The notes beneath the pieces are model-generated. The model had not been told where the DNA came from. It searched no databases and was given only the letters and a program-made list of their open reading frames with translations. Below, piece by piece: positions 10,237-20,930 of a stretch of DNA of 64,000 nt. The translations under genes were made by a program, and so were the position numbers. Numbering within the stretch: position 1 is the first letter of the stretch; the number at the start of each line of letters is the position of its first letter. Origin of the DNA: Ambrosia x helenae (Eukaryota > Streptophyta > Magnoliopsida > Asterales > Asteraceae); the NCBI GenBank assembly GCA_030844895.1, contig CM061228.1, positions 31,629,651-31,693,650 of the forward strand, in the 5' to 3' direction.

Positions 10237-13200
10237 ATGGATCTTCAAGCCAAAGCTACACACAATTGTCTCCCCTATCTGATTAAAACAGATGACAACA
10301 CTCCATTTCATTCCACCATCGACATTTTCCTTAATTCCAAATACTTACCCATCCTAACCGCCAACGCCCCCATTTATCTGGATACACTCCAAGAATTTTG
10401 GTTGAATGCTGAGTTTCTACTACAAGACAAAAAGCCTACATCCATTATTTCCAAAATTGGAGAAACCAGTATCGTCATTACCCCTGATATCATATCCACA
10501 ACCTTCACACTAAATGACCTGGCAGGTAAGGATTCCTTCACTAAAACAGAGCTTCACACTGAGTTCCAAGAAAGAGGGTATGATGATCAGATGACTGGAT
10601 CAACTCTTTTCAAAAAGTTTTTCCCTCCAGTCATGAAATTTTTCTTCCATACTCTTCTTCTTTGTGTCTCTGCTAAGTCCACATCCTTTAATGAAATTCC
10701 ATTGAGGATGCAATATCTGGGATATGCTATGTTGTCAAACTCTGACTTCAATCTATCCCATGGATTGTTCATGGACTTAGTATCAAATGTGAAAGCAGTC
10801 AAGTCTGGGTCAAACAATGCTTTTCTTATTTACCCACGAATTCTTAGTGTAATTTTACAAAAATTATTACCTGAAAAAGTTTTCAAAAAGGGTGCTGCTA
10901 TGCAAATGAAAAGCTTAACTGATGAAACTTTCACAAGAATGCTGGGTGGAAGCACCCAAGAAAAAGTGTCTAAAGTGTCAAAAGTTTCTAAAACACAAAC
11001 AAAGAGGACAAAGGCAACAACTGTTGTCAAAACCTCTGTTGTTGAGCCCACTGCTCCTGGTGATCATGGCACTACATCCAGTGCTGTGAAACCCACACCA
11101 GCCACTTCCAAAAAGAAACATTCATCCACAAAAACCACCACTCAACCACAAATGAGGCTTCTGGATGTTGAGGTACCAGAAGAAACCTCTGTTGCACAAC
11201 AAAAGCAACCTGAAACCACTGTTGTTACTTCCTCACAACAGTTGGACATACCTCCACCTGACCAAACTCCTCATGAATCCTCTCAAAAGGATCATGTTGT
11301 AAGCCAAGGGGACACACATCATGATGCATATGAGTCACTTGACCATATGTTCACAAGCCCCTCTCCCAGGGCTAATTCTCTTCTTACTCCACCACTCACA
11401 CCATCACATGTCCCACAAACAATGCAACCTCTGTTTGAAGCAATTGAAAAATCTCAGGAAGATCCCAGTTCCTCTCTTCCACCTGTCACTGAGAGTATAC
11501 TCCAACAAGTGACTGGCCCTGAGAATACTCAATCTGCTATCCCCCAAACAGAAGAGGAGGTTACACCACCTGGGTTCAATGAAACTCTAGGTGAGTTTTC
11601 AAGTGGAGCAGCCACTACTGATGTAGAGACCACTGTCTCACATCAGGATAGTGATTTCATAGCTAAGACTCCCTTGAAGGCAACAACTGTTGAAGCCACT
11701 ATAGTGTCTCCAAAAACAGTTGGAAGTCCCCAGTACCAAGACAAAGGGGCATCTGATTCACCTATTAGGCCTGAATCAGGTAGAACTACCACTGGTAGGG
11801 ACTCAGATGATCCTATTCATTTAGGAGATGAGTCAAAATACCAAGAATTGACGGCCAGAGTTTCTGTTATTGAAACCTCTGTTGCTGACATCAAATCTGA
11901 TGTCAAGCTTCTCCTGAGCTCAATTGCAGATCTCTCCAAGAGTCAACCATCCACTGCTGATATAGCCAATGAGTTATGGAAATCAGTTTCCCCCATCATC
12001 ATAGCTCACAGAAAATTGGCTGATCAGACACATGAAACCTACATGGCTGAGATCAGGAATATGGTTGATGCAAGGTACAAAGATACCCATGCTGACATCA
12101 AAGCCATCAAGGACCATCTGCTGAAGACTACTGGCTCTGCCCCTACCACCATCCTCAGGGATGAAACTGATGATGTATTCACAGCTGATGATGCCAAAAA
12201 GGGGGAGAGTGGCAGAGATAGGCTACCAAAATTAGATCCTTTTGGTTGTCCTCCTTCTCAAAAAGGTCAAGCCAAGTCTGCCAAGAAACCAGAGTCTACC
12301 AAATCAGCTCCACAACAACAACAACAAGCAACACCAACAGCACCACCACCACAAACCACTGAAAAGAATAAGGCAGTAGATGACTCTGCAAACATAGAAG
12401 CTGAAAAGGCTGCTCAGGCCAAACAACAGAGGGCTGACACCTTGGAAGTAAAAGCAGAGTCATTAATTGAACTCAAGAAGAAACAACAAAGGGAAACTGA
12501 AGATGTGGGATCCTCTAAAAGGATGAAAAGACCTGCCAAGCATGTTAGATAACCACCATCTAAGTTAAAAACCTCTGTTGATAAAACCACTGCTACTGAA
12601 ACCACTGCCACCCAAAACACTGAAACCACTGCTACCCAAACCACTGAAACCACTATACCCAAACCAACACACACTTCTGAACAAACAACCACCAAACCTA
12701 CATCACCAGCCAAAACCCCAACATCTGCTGGTTCTTCTAAAAGGCCAACAGATGTTAATCCAACCACTGCTACCAAATCACCTTCACCAAAAATCATGTA
12801 CACAAGGAAGAGAAAATCAACCTTTGTTGTGCATGATGAAAACATACACACATCACCAACCACCATTTCAACTGCCCAATCCACTCCTCCCATCACAGCC
12901 ATTCCACTCACATCATTCTCACCACATACATCCAAATTCAAATCCCATAGACCACCACCAACCATTACACCATTGGTTGTTCAGTATCCCCTTGAACTTG
13001 ATCTACTCAAGGGGGAATTACAATCCTTCTACAATACTGAACAGCCATCTGAAAGATCCTTCCCATCTCTCCCAAATTTCCCTGTTCCCCTCAACATTGA
13101 TACCTATCTAAAATACAAGGGTGAACAGGTGGATGCCATCATCAGGGAGAAATGCAAAGGGAAGGATGACAGGACTGCTCAGGGCATCCATTCAGCAGAG

Positions 13201-14151
13201 CTTAGCAAACTCAGAAGGATTGAAGACTTTGCTAAGACCCTGAGCAACTCCATGTCCACCATGCCTCTCAGTGTAGATTTGGAGAAGGAGGTAAGGGAAT
13301 CCCTTCTTGAACAGATAATGGCAACCAAGCCTTACAAAGCAAACAAAAAGCAGTTCAATGGCTGGACTACTCATGCTTTGAGGGAAGAACTGATCAGGAT
13401 AGAAGAAATGGCCAAAGATCCCAAAGCTAAAGTCTCCATTCCCAATTTTGGCAAAGGCAGAGACCCAGTCAGAGCCTTGAAGTTCAAAAGAATGAGGCAG
13501 GAGATTGTAGCTGCCAATTATGGGGAGATGAGGTCTGTTTCCAGATGGTCAGAGCTAAGATTGGTTGAAACCTATAAAAGTCTGGAAGAGAATAGAAAGA
13601 AGGATCCCAGCCTTCCAAGAAAACCAATCTACAATGATGAGCCAATGATAAAGAGACCCCAACAGACTTTTAATCTAGACAGCCTACTTGAAACCTCTGA
13701 TCTCACAGCTGCTGCAAGTAGACAGTTCAAAAAGCAGAAGGAGATGTCAGAGGAAGATCAAAGAAAGTTTGCTGACACATTTATCAAGGAAGGGCTCTTC
13801 AATCAAATCCATTATTTCTCTGATCCTACAACAGAGAAACTCAGAGAACTCATTGGAAGACCACCTTCACCCAACTCATCAAGAATAAAGGTTCATCTCA
13901 GCAAATCCACTGACTCAAAAATTCTAAAGTGGAAGGTCAACAAAGACAACCACGAATTGACATTGCTCAGGTCAGATGGAAAGGTTCAGAAGATCAGTAT
14001 GGATGATGCATACAGCCTTTGTGCAGAAGATCACCAAACACTGCTAAATCTGGATCTGGAAAGAGATGAAGAAGACCTATTTGCTTTGAACTTTGAACTA
14101 CAATTCAAAGGTCAAATCAGAGAAAGTCTGATGAGAAATAAAGATCAATGA
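10237..14151 (+). pseudogene. Copia A ORF3 (env-position ORF), one stop
   Basis: About 1,304 codons, broken only by TAA at 12550-12552, where copia B has CAA. The start is MDLQAKATHN. Residues about 1-230 are a globular conserved domain (FHSTIDI, YLDTLQEFW, FLIYPRILSVILQK). The middle (240-880) is Thr/Pro/Gln/Lys-rich and probably disordered. The C-terminal 370 residues are again conserved, with SRWSELRLVETYK and a basic end. It occupies the position called envelope-like in sireviruses. I see no signal peptide and no clear membrane anchor, so an envelope function is not supported by sequence. The function is unknown. Confidence 0.8.
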
Positions 14152-14180
14152 ATAAAGCTGAGTTTTGGCATCATCTGTTC

Positions 14181-14191
14181 TAGGGGGAGAT
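14181..14191 (+). other. Polypurine tract of copia A
   Basis: TAGGGGGAGAT immediately precedes the TGTTGG start of the 3' LTR. It is the plus-strand primer in this family and is identical in copia B. Confidence 0.9.
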
Positions 14192-14899
14192 TGTTGGGTC
14201 TGCTGACCTGGAGAAGAACAGATGATTGGAAAGCCAAAATATGCTATCTATTTGATCCTTGTATAAACAGTCTTTACAACTTGCTTCTCCCAAAAGACTG
14301 CTGACCCTAACTACTGTTCTATCCAAACAACTGCTCAACAACTGCTGATATAAAGAACTGCTGAGGAAACAACTGATGAAGAACAACTGCTGACCAAAGG
14401 TCTGATGAAGAGCAACAGCTGATACAAGTACTGAAGACCAAAGCACTGCTGGAACCAACAGCACTTAGGCTCCAGCAGTGGATACAAGACCATCAGAGTT
14501 TATCTTTAACAGCTGTTTATTATCAGTGCTTTCAATGTAACAGTAGTTTGTATAGCAGATGTTTAAGTTTGTTATTCTGTTAGAGGTCACTGTCTTAGGT
14601 GACGTCAGCCTAGGTCATCAGTGGTTTGAGTCAGTCTATAAATAGAACAGTGCATGTACTGTTCTATTGCATCACACACAAAACATTCTCTCTGACAAAC
14701 AACTGTGTGATCAGGCTGAGGGGGAGTAACTTGTACGATTGTAATCTTTGAATTAATGAAAGCATTCGATCTAAAAACAATTACTCTCTTGTTTTGATTT
14801 ACAGTTTATTATTATTCCGCTGCACTTTCATTCTATTTTCATTTCATTATTATCATCATTTAGTTAAACAATCAAAACAAACAAACTCAGATCCTAACA
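14192..14899 (+). repeat. Copia A 3' LTR (708 bp)
   Basis: Begins TGTTGGGTCTGC and ends GATCCTAACA. U3 is full of AACAACTGCTGA-type microrepeats. The sirevirus TATA signature CTATAAATAG is at 14636-14645, followed by a 9-bp inverted repeat (TAGAACAGT 14643-14651, ACTGTTCTA 14658-14666). A second GAGGGGGAGTAA purine motif lies in R/U5. It belongs to the same subfamily as copia B but is clearly diverged in U3. Confidence 0.92.
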
Positions 14900-15504
14900 T
14901 TTACATTTTGAATGTTTGATTACTAACGATCAATAATCTGTTGATTTTAACGGTAGACTATTTAATCAATTTTATTATACTCAAATTTGTATTTAGAACA
15001 ATAATTCTCTTTAACAAAGTCTCTATCAAACACCTGTTATATGATTCAACAATATTATTACAATTCAATAATTTGAGTGAAATATTTACTTTAAGAAAAA
15101 TAAATACAATATGGAAGACTTATAAAAAAAGAAATACAAATATATTTAAAAAAATACTTCAATGACAATATAATTACAATATGTGACTTTACAAACTATA
15201 TAAAAATACAACGTAAAAAAATATATTTATAACAACCTAACAATAGAGAATGATATTTCTTGCCAGCATCATCAAAATATATTTAAATGTCATCTAGTTC
15301 TAAAAGCCCTAACGAATAAAAGGATCATCCAGGTGTTAGTGACGACCATACGAGTCTCACACTTATGCGTGGATCAAGAAGATTCATGAATATATTCATC
15401 TAGATCTTTGCAAATTTAAAATACAAGATCCAGGATATTAAATCTAAAAGCCCTAAAGATTGACAATAAGGAACCGGTGCAGAATATATATAAAATAAAT
15501 ATTC

Positions 15505-15549
15505 ATTGATGTTTTCATTTGACTCTATGAATCATCGAAAAACATCAAT
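15505..15549. ncRNA. Candidate hairpin, unit 1
   Basis: ATTGATG and CATCAAT arms enclose a partly paired interior and a 5-nt loop, with about five mismatches in 19-20 pairs. An orthologous but better-paired hairpin is at 30618-30666 and a weaker one near 45347. It lies downstream of a minus-strand TATA-like box. Transcription and processing are inference only. Confidence 0.3.
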
Positions 15550-15559
15550 TCAAAGTTCT

Positions 15560-15580
15560 TTACCAACGAAATGTTGGTAA
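15560..15580. promoter_or_regulatory. Conserved palindrome TTACCAAC-N5-GTTGGTAA, unit 1
   Basis: Perfect 8-bp inverted repeat with centre GAAAT. Copies at 30675-30695 and 45404-45424 keep the arms but have different centres, which points to a constrained structure or a dimeric protein site. Confidence 0.55.
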
Positions 15581-15730
15581 TCAATTTTCCTTTGATTGTA
15601 AGAATCTTTCGAAAATTTGTGGAAAGACATTTGAAAGTAATATCATTATGCATATGGGATGGAAAGAAAGATGTATGTGAGAATAGTTAAACGAATATAT
15701 AAAGATGGAAAATGATTATTCGGAATTCGT

Positions 15731-15742
15731 CCCCTTTTATAG
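15731..15742 (-). promoter_or_regulatory. Minus-strand TATA-like box, unit 1
   Basis: CCCCTTTTATAG reads CTATAAAAGGGG on the minus strand. It is 151 bp from the palindrome and is kept at 30821 and 45549. Confidence 0.45.
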
Positions 15743-15973
15743 TGTGAATACTCTAACTATTCGTAAAGTTGGTTTTCAAGTTTACCAGTTGTATTTCAAG
15801 TATATATAAATTTCAAAATTACTTTTGTGACTTTTTTTTTTACTTTTTATATAATAAAAGACAATTACTTAACAACAATAATAATAAAACAATAGTGTTA
15901 ATAAAGTAACTTGAAAATCGTAATCATTATTTTAGGGCCTTTTTATAGCATTTGTTGACAGTAAAAACAACTG

Positions 15974-16085
15974 TTGTCATATCAAAGTTTTTCAGTATTT
16001 TATGCAACAGATTGGGTAATCTGCGGAAGGAAACACCCCACCATAAATGATGAAGAAAAAGTGACAAAGCATTGGAAATTATTAA
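15974..16085 (+). other. Coding-like fragment, unrecognised
   Basis: A short open stretch reading FYATDWVICGRKHPTIND and on looks more protein-like than its surroundings and has no counterpart in unit 2. It lacks a full ORF context and I do not recognise it. It may be a captured exon piece or chance. Confidence 0.2.
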
Positions 16086-16767
16086 ATAAAACTTTCATAT
16101 ATATATATATATATATAATAAACTTAATATTAAAACAATATTCATACTTGAAATAATATTGTGAATGCCTCCATTTTTTATAGAATGAATAAACCAATAA
16201 TTCCAAAGTTGATTTTCAATTTTATGAGTTGTTTTCAACTTTAAATAATATTACTCTTTTCAAATTTATAATTATCACAGCTAAACAAATAAACCAAGTA
16301 GATAAAAAGTTGAAAAATACGACAGTAGTAAATGATAAAAGTATTTTATTTTACTATTATTAGACAACTACAAAATATTACCACAAGTTTATATATTATC
16401 ATTATTATTTATTATTTTTATTAAAAAACAAAAAATATTTATTTTATACTCATTTGAATCGGTAAAATGATTTGAATTCTTTTGTTTTATATCGCTACAA
16501 AAGCGAATTAATACCAACAAACACAAACTGTTAAAAAAAACATGCAAGATAGTCTGTACTGATAAAAAAAAAGTACAATATGGCTACAATAGTGAACTAA
16601 TACCAACAAAATGATTTCTTCTATCAATAAACAAAATACGTATAAAATAAACAAATGCAAAGAAAAGAAAAGAAAAGTAAATTAACACAGAACTAAAAAC
16701 AAAAACAAAAACAGAGCATAAAAAACAGATGTTATTATATAACTTTCATCTTAATAACTAATATTAC

Positions 16768-17035
16768 TATAAGTGCATGATGTCCCTAGGCTAGTATATA
16801 TATATTGTTTGGAAGTGTTTCGGGGTGTTTGGAGACGTTTATACGCGTTTTTGGGAGTATTGGAGGCTATTGGCGATTATGGGATTGAACAGGCGATTAG
16901 AACTCTATAAGACATTACTGTTCATGCGAATAGAGGTCTCCTATAGGCGATTAGAGCCCAATTGCCTATAGTTAGATGTCTTATAGCCCCTACTCGCGTA
17001 TACTGACCTGTACGAGTACGGGAGGTATAAATAGG
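16768..17035 (+). repeat. Solo LTR F, left part
   Basis: First 268 bp of a 532-bp LTR-like unit split by copia B. The TSD ATTAC occurs at 16763-16767 and 29821-29825. It starts TATAAGTG rather than TG, and ends TCCTACA at 29820. It contains repeated GGCGATTAG/CTAATCGCC-type motifs and a TATA box, GTATAAATAGG. Copia B inserted within ATAGG of that box. No internal region remains, so it is a solo LTR of an unidentified family. Confidence 0.65.
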
Positions 17036-17750
17036 TGTTGGGTATGCTGACCTAGAGAAGAACAGATGATTGAAAAGCCAAAATATGCTAACAGTTGATT
17101 CCACAAATAAACAGTCTTTACAACATATTCTTCCCAAAAGACTGCTGACCCTAACAACTGTTCCATCCAAACAACTGCTGTGACAACTGCTGATACAAAG
17201 GACTGCTAGAGAACAACTGATAGAGAACAACTGCTGACCAAAGGTCTGATGAAGAAACAACTGCTGATCAAGTACTGAAGACTAAAGGTCTGTTGGAGTC
17301 AATAGCACTTAGACTCCAACAGATGTTGCAAGACCATCAGAGTTTTCCCTTAGCAATAGTTTACTTTACAGTGTTTTGTAATGTAACAGTAGATTGTATT
17401 GGGCAGATGTTTTATGTTGTTATTCTGCTAGAGGTCACTATCTTAGGTGACGTCAGCACAGGTCATCAGTGGTTTAGGTTTGTCTATAAATAGAACAGTG
17501 CTTGTACTGTTCTATTACATCACACACAAACATTCTCTCAGACAAACAATCACTGTGTGATCAGGCTGAGGGGGAGTATTTGTACTGATTGTAATCTTTC
17601 AATTAATGAAAGCATTTGATCATTGAAAACATATATTCCTGTTGTTTTGATTATAGTTTATCATTCCGCTGCACTTTCCATATATACTTACATCACTCAT
17701 TTCTCATCTTATTCTAAATATATCAAAACAATCAAACTCAGATCCTAACA
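17036..17750 (+). repeat. Copia B 5' LTR (715 bp)
   Basis: TGTTGGGTATGC to GATCCTAACA. CTATAAATAG is at 17484-17493. The inverted repeat TAGAACAGT/ACTGTTCTA is at 17491-17499 and 17506-17514. Purine motif GAGGGGGAGTA lies downstream. Confidence 0.95.
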
Positions 17751-17752
17751 AT

Positions 17753-17764
17753 TGGTATCAGAGC
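17753..17764 (+). other. Primer binding site of copia B
   Basis: TGGTATCAGAGC, complementary to initiator tRNA-Met, starts two bases after the 5' LTR end. Confidence 0.92.
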
Positions 17765-17918
17765 TTGGTCAATTAAATTCGATCTAACCAATCAATTTAA
17801 TATAAACAGATCAGCTCACAATTATTGATATCGTTTGTCTGTTGGATTGAAAACAGAGTAATAGTTTAATTTCGATTCAACCGTTTTAAACAGACTTTGT
17901 TTTTTGAAAAATCAGAGA

Positions 17919-20900
17919 ATGGCTTGAATCAATCACGATCCACATAACACTGGCACGAACAACAAGCCACCGATGCTTGTCAGATCTGAATACAATATCT
18001 GGCAACGTCGGATGAGCCATGTTCTAGCTCAACAGAACACTGGGTGTTGGAAGTCGGTTATCTTCGGACCACATGTTCCGATGGTGCCGAGTACTGAAGA
18101 TCCCAAGGTTCAGGAGCCAAAGAAACTTGAAAACTACCCCGACCAGGATTTTCAGAAAATTGAGTTAGATGCTAAGGCCTTCAGTATTGTGGCCATGGCT
18201 CTACCCAATGATATATATGTTGGGCTGTTACACTGTAACAGCGCAAAGGAGTTGTGGGATGCACTGAAAGAACAATTTGGTGGGACTGAAGAGGTTATTG
18301 AAAACAATCGTGAAATACTTAACCAACAATATGAAACATTCAGTCATGTCAAGGGAGAGTCATTAACTCAACAATTTGAGAGGTTTAATTGTCTCATTAG
18401 TGAACTAAAACTGGTTGGTCTTACTTACCCCCATTCAACTTTGAACCATAGGTTTTTAAGATCATTACCAGATAAATGGGACACTATTGCTATTGTTATG
18501 AGAAACTCAATTGGATTTAAGGACCTATCACTGACCCAGCTTTATGGTAAGCTCTTCACCTATGAGAGAGAGCTTAACCAGAAAAAGAAGCTCCAGGACT
18601 CTGGAAAAGTGTCTGATGACTATGTATTTGGGAATACAACACTTTTGGGTCATGATGAGGTGCCTGGAAATACTAAGGATCAGAGTTATGATCATTTCAT
18701 TGACATAACTTCAGGTTTTAACTCAGGTTTTAACTCTGATTCTTATTCACCAAACTATGCTTTCACAGCAAGTGGTGGTGATATCCAGGCATCTGATAAC
18801 ATATCCTTTGAGTATGATGACCTGAAATACTTTGACCCTGATGATTTGGAGGAAATGGACATTATGCACCAAATGGCCCTTCTCAGTGTAAGAACTAACA
18901 ATTTTTACAAGAAAACTGGGAGAAGGTTTCCAGGGTTAACTGGCTGATCAAAGGTTGGGTTGGATAAATCAAAGATAAAGTGTTATAAATGTCATAGACT
19001 TGGTCATTTTGCTAGGGAATGTAGGAGTCAACATGGTACACCTATAATCACCTATCCAAATCAAAGACCTCAGACCAACACTTATCAAGATTCCTATAAT
19101 ACCCCTGGACCAAATGTGCAAAACACTGTTCATTTTGCACAGTCCTCAAACACTGTTCCTGTCCAGTATGTCCAAACCACTGTTCCTCAGATCCACTATG
19201 TGGAAACACCTGTTGCTCAAGCACCTGTGCAAACGACTGTTGCTCCATCCTCTGCTCATGCAGAGACCAGTCAACAGAGCTTCTTTACACAAGGCTTTGT
19301 TGATTGGAGCAGTCTACCAGATGAGTTAACAGATGAAAATTTTGCATTAGTTGCCAAAGCTGAAAATGAACCAGAAAACTTTTGTTTCATGGCTATGGTA
19401 GAAGAGGTTGAATCTGAGGAGGTGGTGACTAAATCTAATGTTGTGACTGATGATGTTGTTGATGAAGTTGTTACAGGTGAAAAACCTGAAGAAGAGGTTG
19501 TGAATCTCTCAGATCCCTGGGGTGCATCTGATGATTGTGAGTGCAAGTGTGATTGTGCATTGATGGCTGCTGCTAAGGTATCTCCTCAAATTCTTAAGGA
19601 TTTATGTTCTGACAGATGTGTAATAGCATTTGCTAACATCAAAGAGGTGAATGAAAACCTTAGAAAGAAAATTTTAGATGATGAAGTTAAATTTGAGAAA
19701 CTTTCAAAAGATTTAAAAACAAGTTTAACTGAAAAGGAATCTGAAATAAGCAGCTTAAAACATGAAGCAACCATGACCAAAGACCAGCTCCAAACTATGA
19801 TAACAAAATATCAGAGTTGTAATAGTGAGCTTGAGTCCACCCAAGTTGAATGTCAGAAATGGATGGAATCATGTAGAGGATTTGAAATGCTACTCAACAA
19901 ACAAACCAAAAGTCATGTGAAATTTGGTTTTGGTTTTGAAACCACTGCTCCAGCTTTTGAAAACACTGACAAAAGGGATCAAAAGTCTGTTGAGATAGTA
20001 CCAACAAACTTGCAGGGTCAAGAGATTAAAATCACTGAACCAAATGGTAAGAAAATTGTTCTAGAAAAACCAGAAGGTTCCTCATCATTCACTGAACTTG
20101 AAAAGTATGAATTTAAACCTACTTGGTCTGATGAGTGTGGTACTCTTGAGAATTTTAAACCTGCTGATTTTAAAACACCTGAAGGAAAGACAGCTCCTCA
20201 GGCAAAAGTCATTCCCTTGAAAAACCTTCCAGCAGATGTTCAAACATCTGCTGAAAAGAAGGCTGAAAAAGGGAAGAAGAAAGAAAAGACTGTCCACTTG
20301 TTCTGTGATTTCTGTGAAAAGAAGAATCATGTCACTAAAAACTGTTTTCTTCTAAAAGCATATGACATTAACAAAGGAACAAGTGTATGTGATTCCAAAG
20401 CCACATGTTCAATATGTGGGAAAAAGAATCACAAAACCAAAGAGTGCTTGTATCTTAAAAATTTTGATGTGAAAATACAAGAGTACAAAGCTAAAACTCT
20501 TACAAATCCAGGGGTAAGTACTTCAAAAGGAAAGCCCAAACAGACCTTCACTCCTGTCCAAACATCTGTTACTAAAAGTCTTGAAACATCTGCTCCTAGG
20601 GATGTCCAAGTAACAGATGCTCCACCCACAAGCAAGTACCCAAGAGGATATGGACAACCACCATGTCATAGTCTGTCACATGTTTATGAGGAGCCAAAAA
20701 GACCCTCTAAACCAAGAGTGAACAGAAATCCCTATGGGTATTATCTTCTGCCTGGAAGTGATCAAACAACTGTTGCCCCAAGTGTTGACATTCAAGCACT
20801 GGCAAATGGTCAGCAGCAGTTGTTGAACTTGATTCAAAAATTAGTTCAAACCACTGATCATCTTCCAAAGCTTGAGTCTGAAAAGTCTGAGGACCCATCC

Positions 20901-20930
20901 AAAGCCAACTTGGACACTCACCAAAACTAA
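17919..20930 (+). pseudogene. gag: Copia B gag, two stops
   Basis: Same architecture as copia A gag: copia gag domain, CCHC knuckle near 18980-19024, acidic linker, coiled coil, and two C-terminal CCHC knuckles near 20304 and 20405. A TGA follows directly after the second codon (17925-17927). A second TGA at 18945-18947 lies just before the first knuckle, where copia A has an Arg codon. Otherwise the frame is open to TAA 20928-20930. The C run at 19102-19105 retains four Cs, which identifies the 1-bp loss in copia A. Confidence 0.88.

Larger units (their letters stand above)
3054..14899 (+). mobile_element. Copia element A (sirevirus), 5' LTR missing
   Basis: Ty1/copia retrotransposon of the sirevirus (SIRE/Maximus) type. 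It has a PBS, long gag, pol in the order PR-IN-RT-RNase H, a third ORF, a purine tract and one 3' LTR (14192-14899). The 5' LTR is absent, replaced by the 454-bp pol duplication, so target-site duplications cannot be tested. Lesions are few: a 1-bp deletion in gag (C run 4404-4406), one TAG in pol (7687) and one TAA in ORF3 (12550). Without a 5' LTR it cannot make a normal genomic RNA. Confidence 0.9.
14900..16767. repeat. Background array, unit 1
   Basis: AT-rich sequence homologous in order and content to about 30200-31036 and 44660-45735. Shared landmarks are a CTGTTGATTTTAAC motif, a CTCTTTAACAAAGT block, TCTAAAAGCCCTAA, a hairpin, an 8-bp inverted repeat, a 26-nt block, CCCCTTTTAT and an AACAACAATAATAATAAAA stretch. 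No convincing gene. A short TA run lies near 16099-16118. Ends with ATTAC (16763-16767), the duplicated target of solo LTR F. Confidence 0.75.

Noticed and set aside
12414..12965. 183-codon antisense ORF in copia A ORF3 (and 26982-27494 in copia B)
   Set aside because: It is antisense to Thr/Pro-rich codons, which read as Val/Gly/Ser-rich frames with few stops. The two copies differ in extent and composition, so it is a compositional shadow.
10237..14151. Calling ORF3 an envelope gene
   Set aside because: Position fits sirevirus usage, but no signal peptide, membrane anchor or glycoprotein feature is visible.
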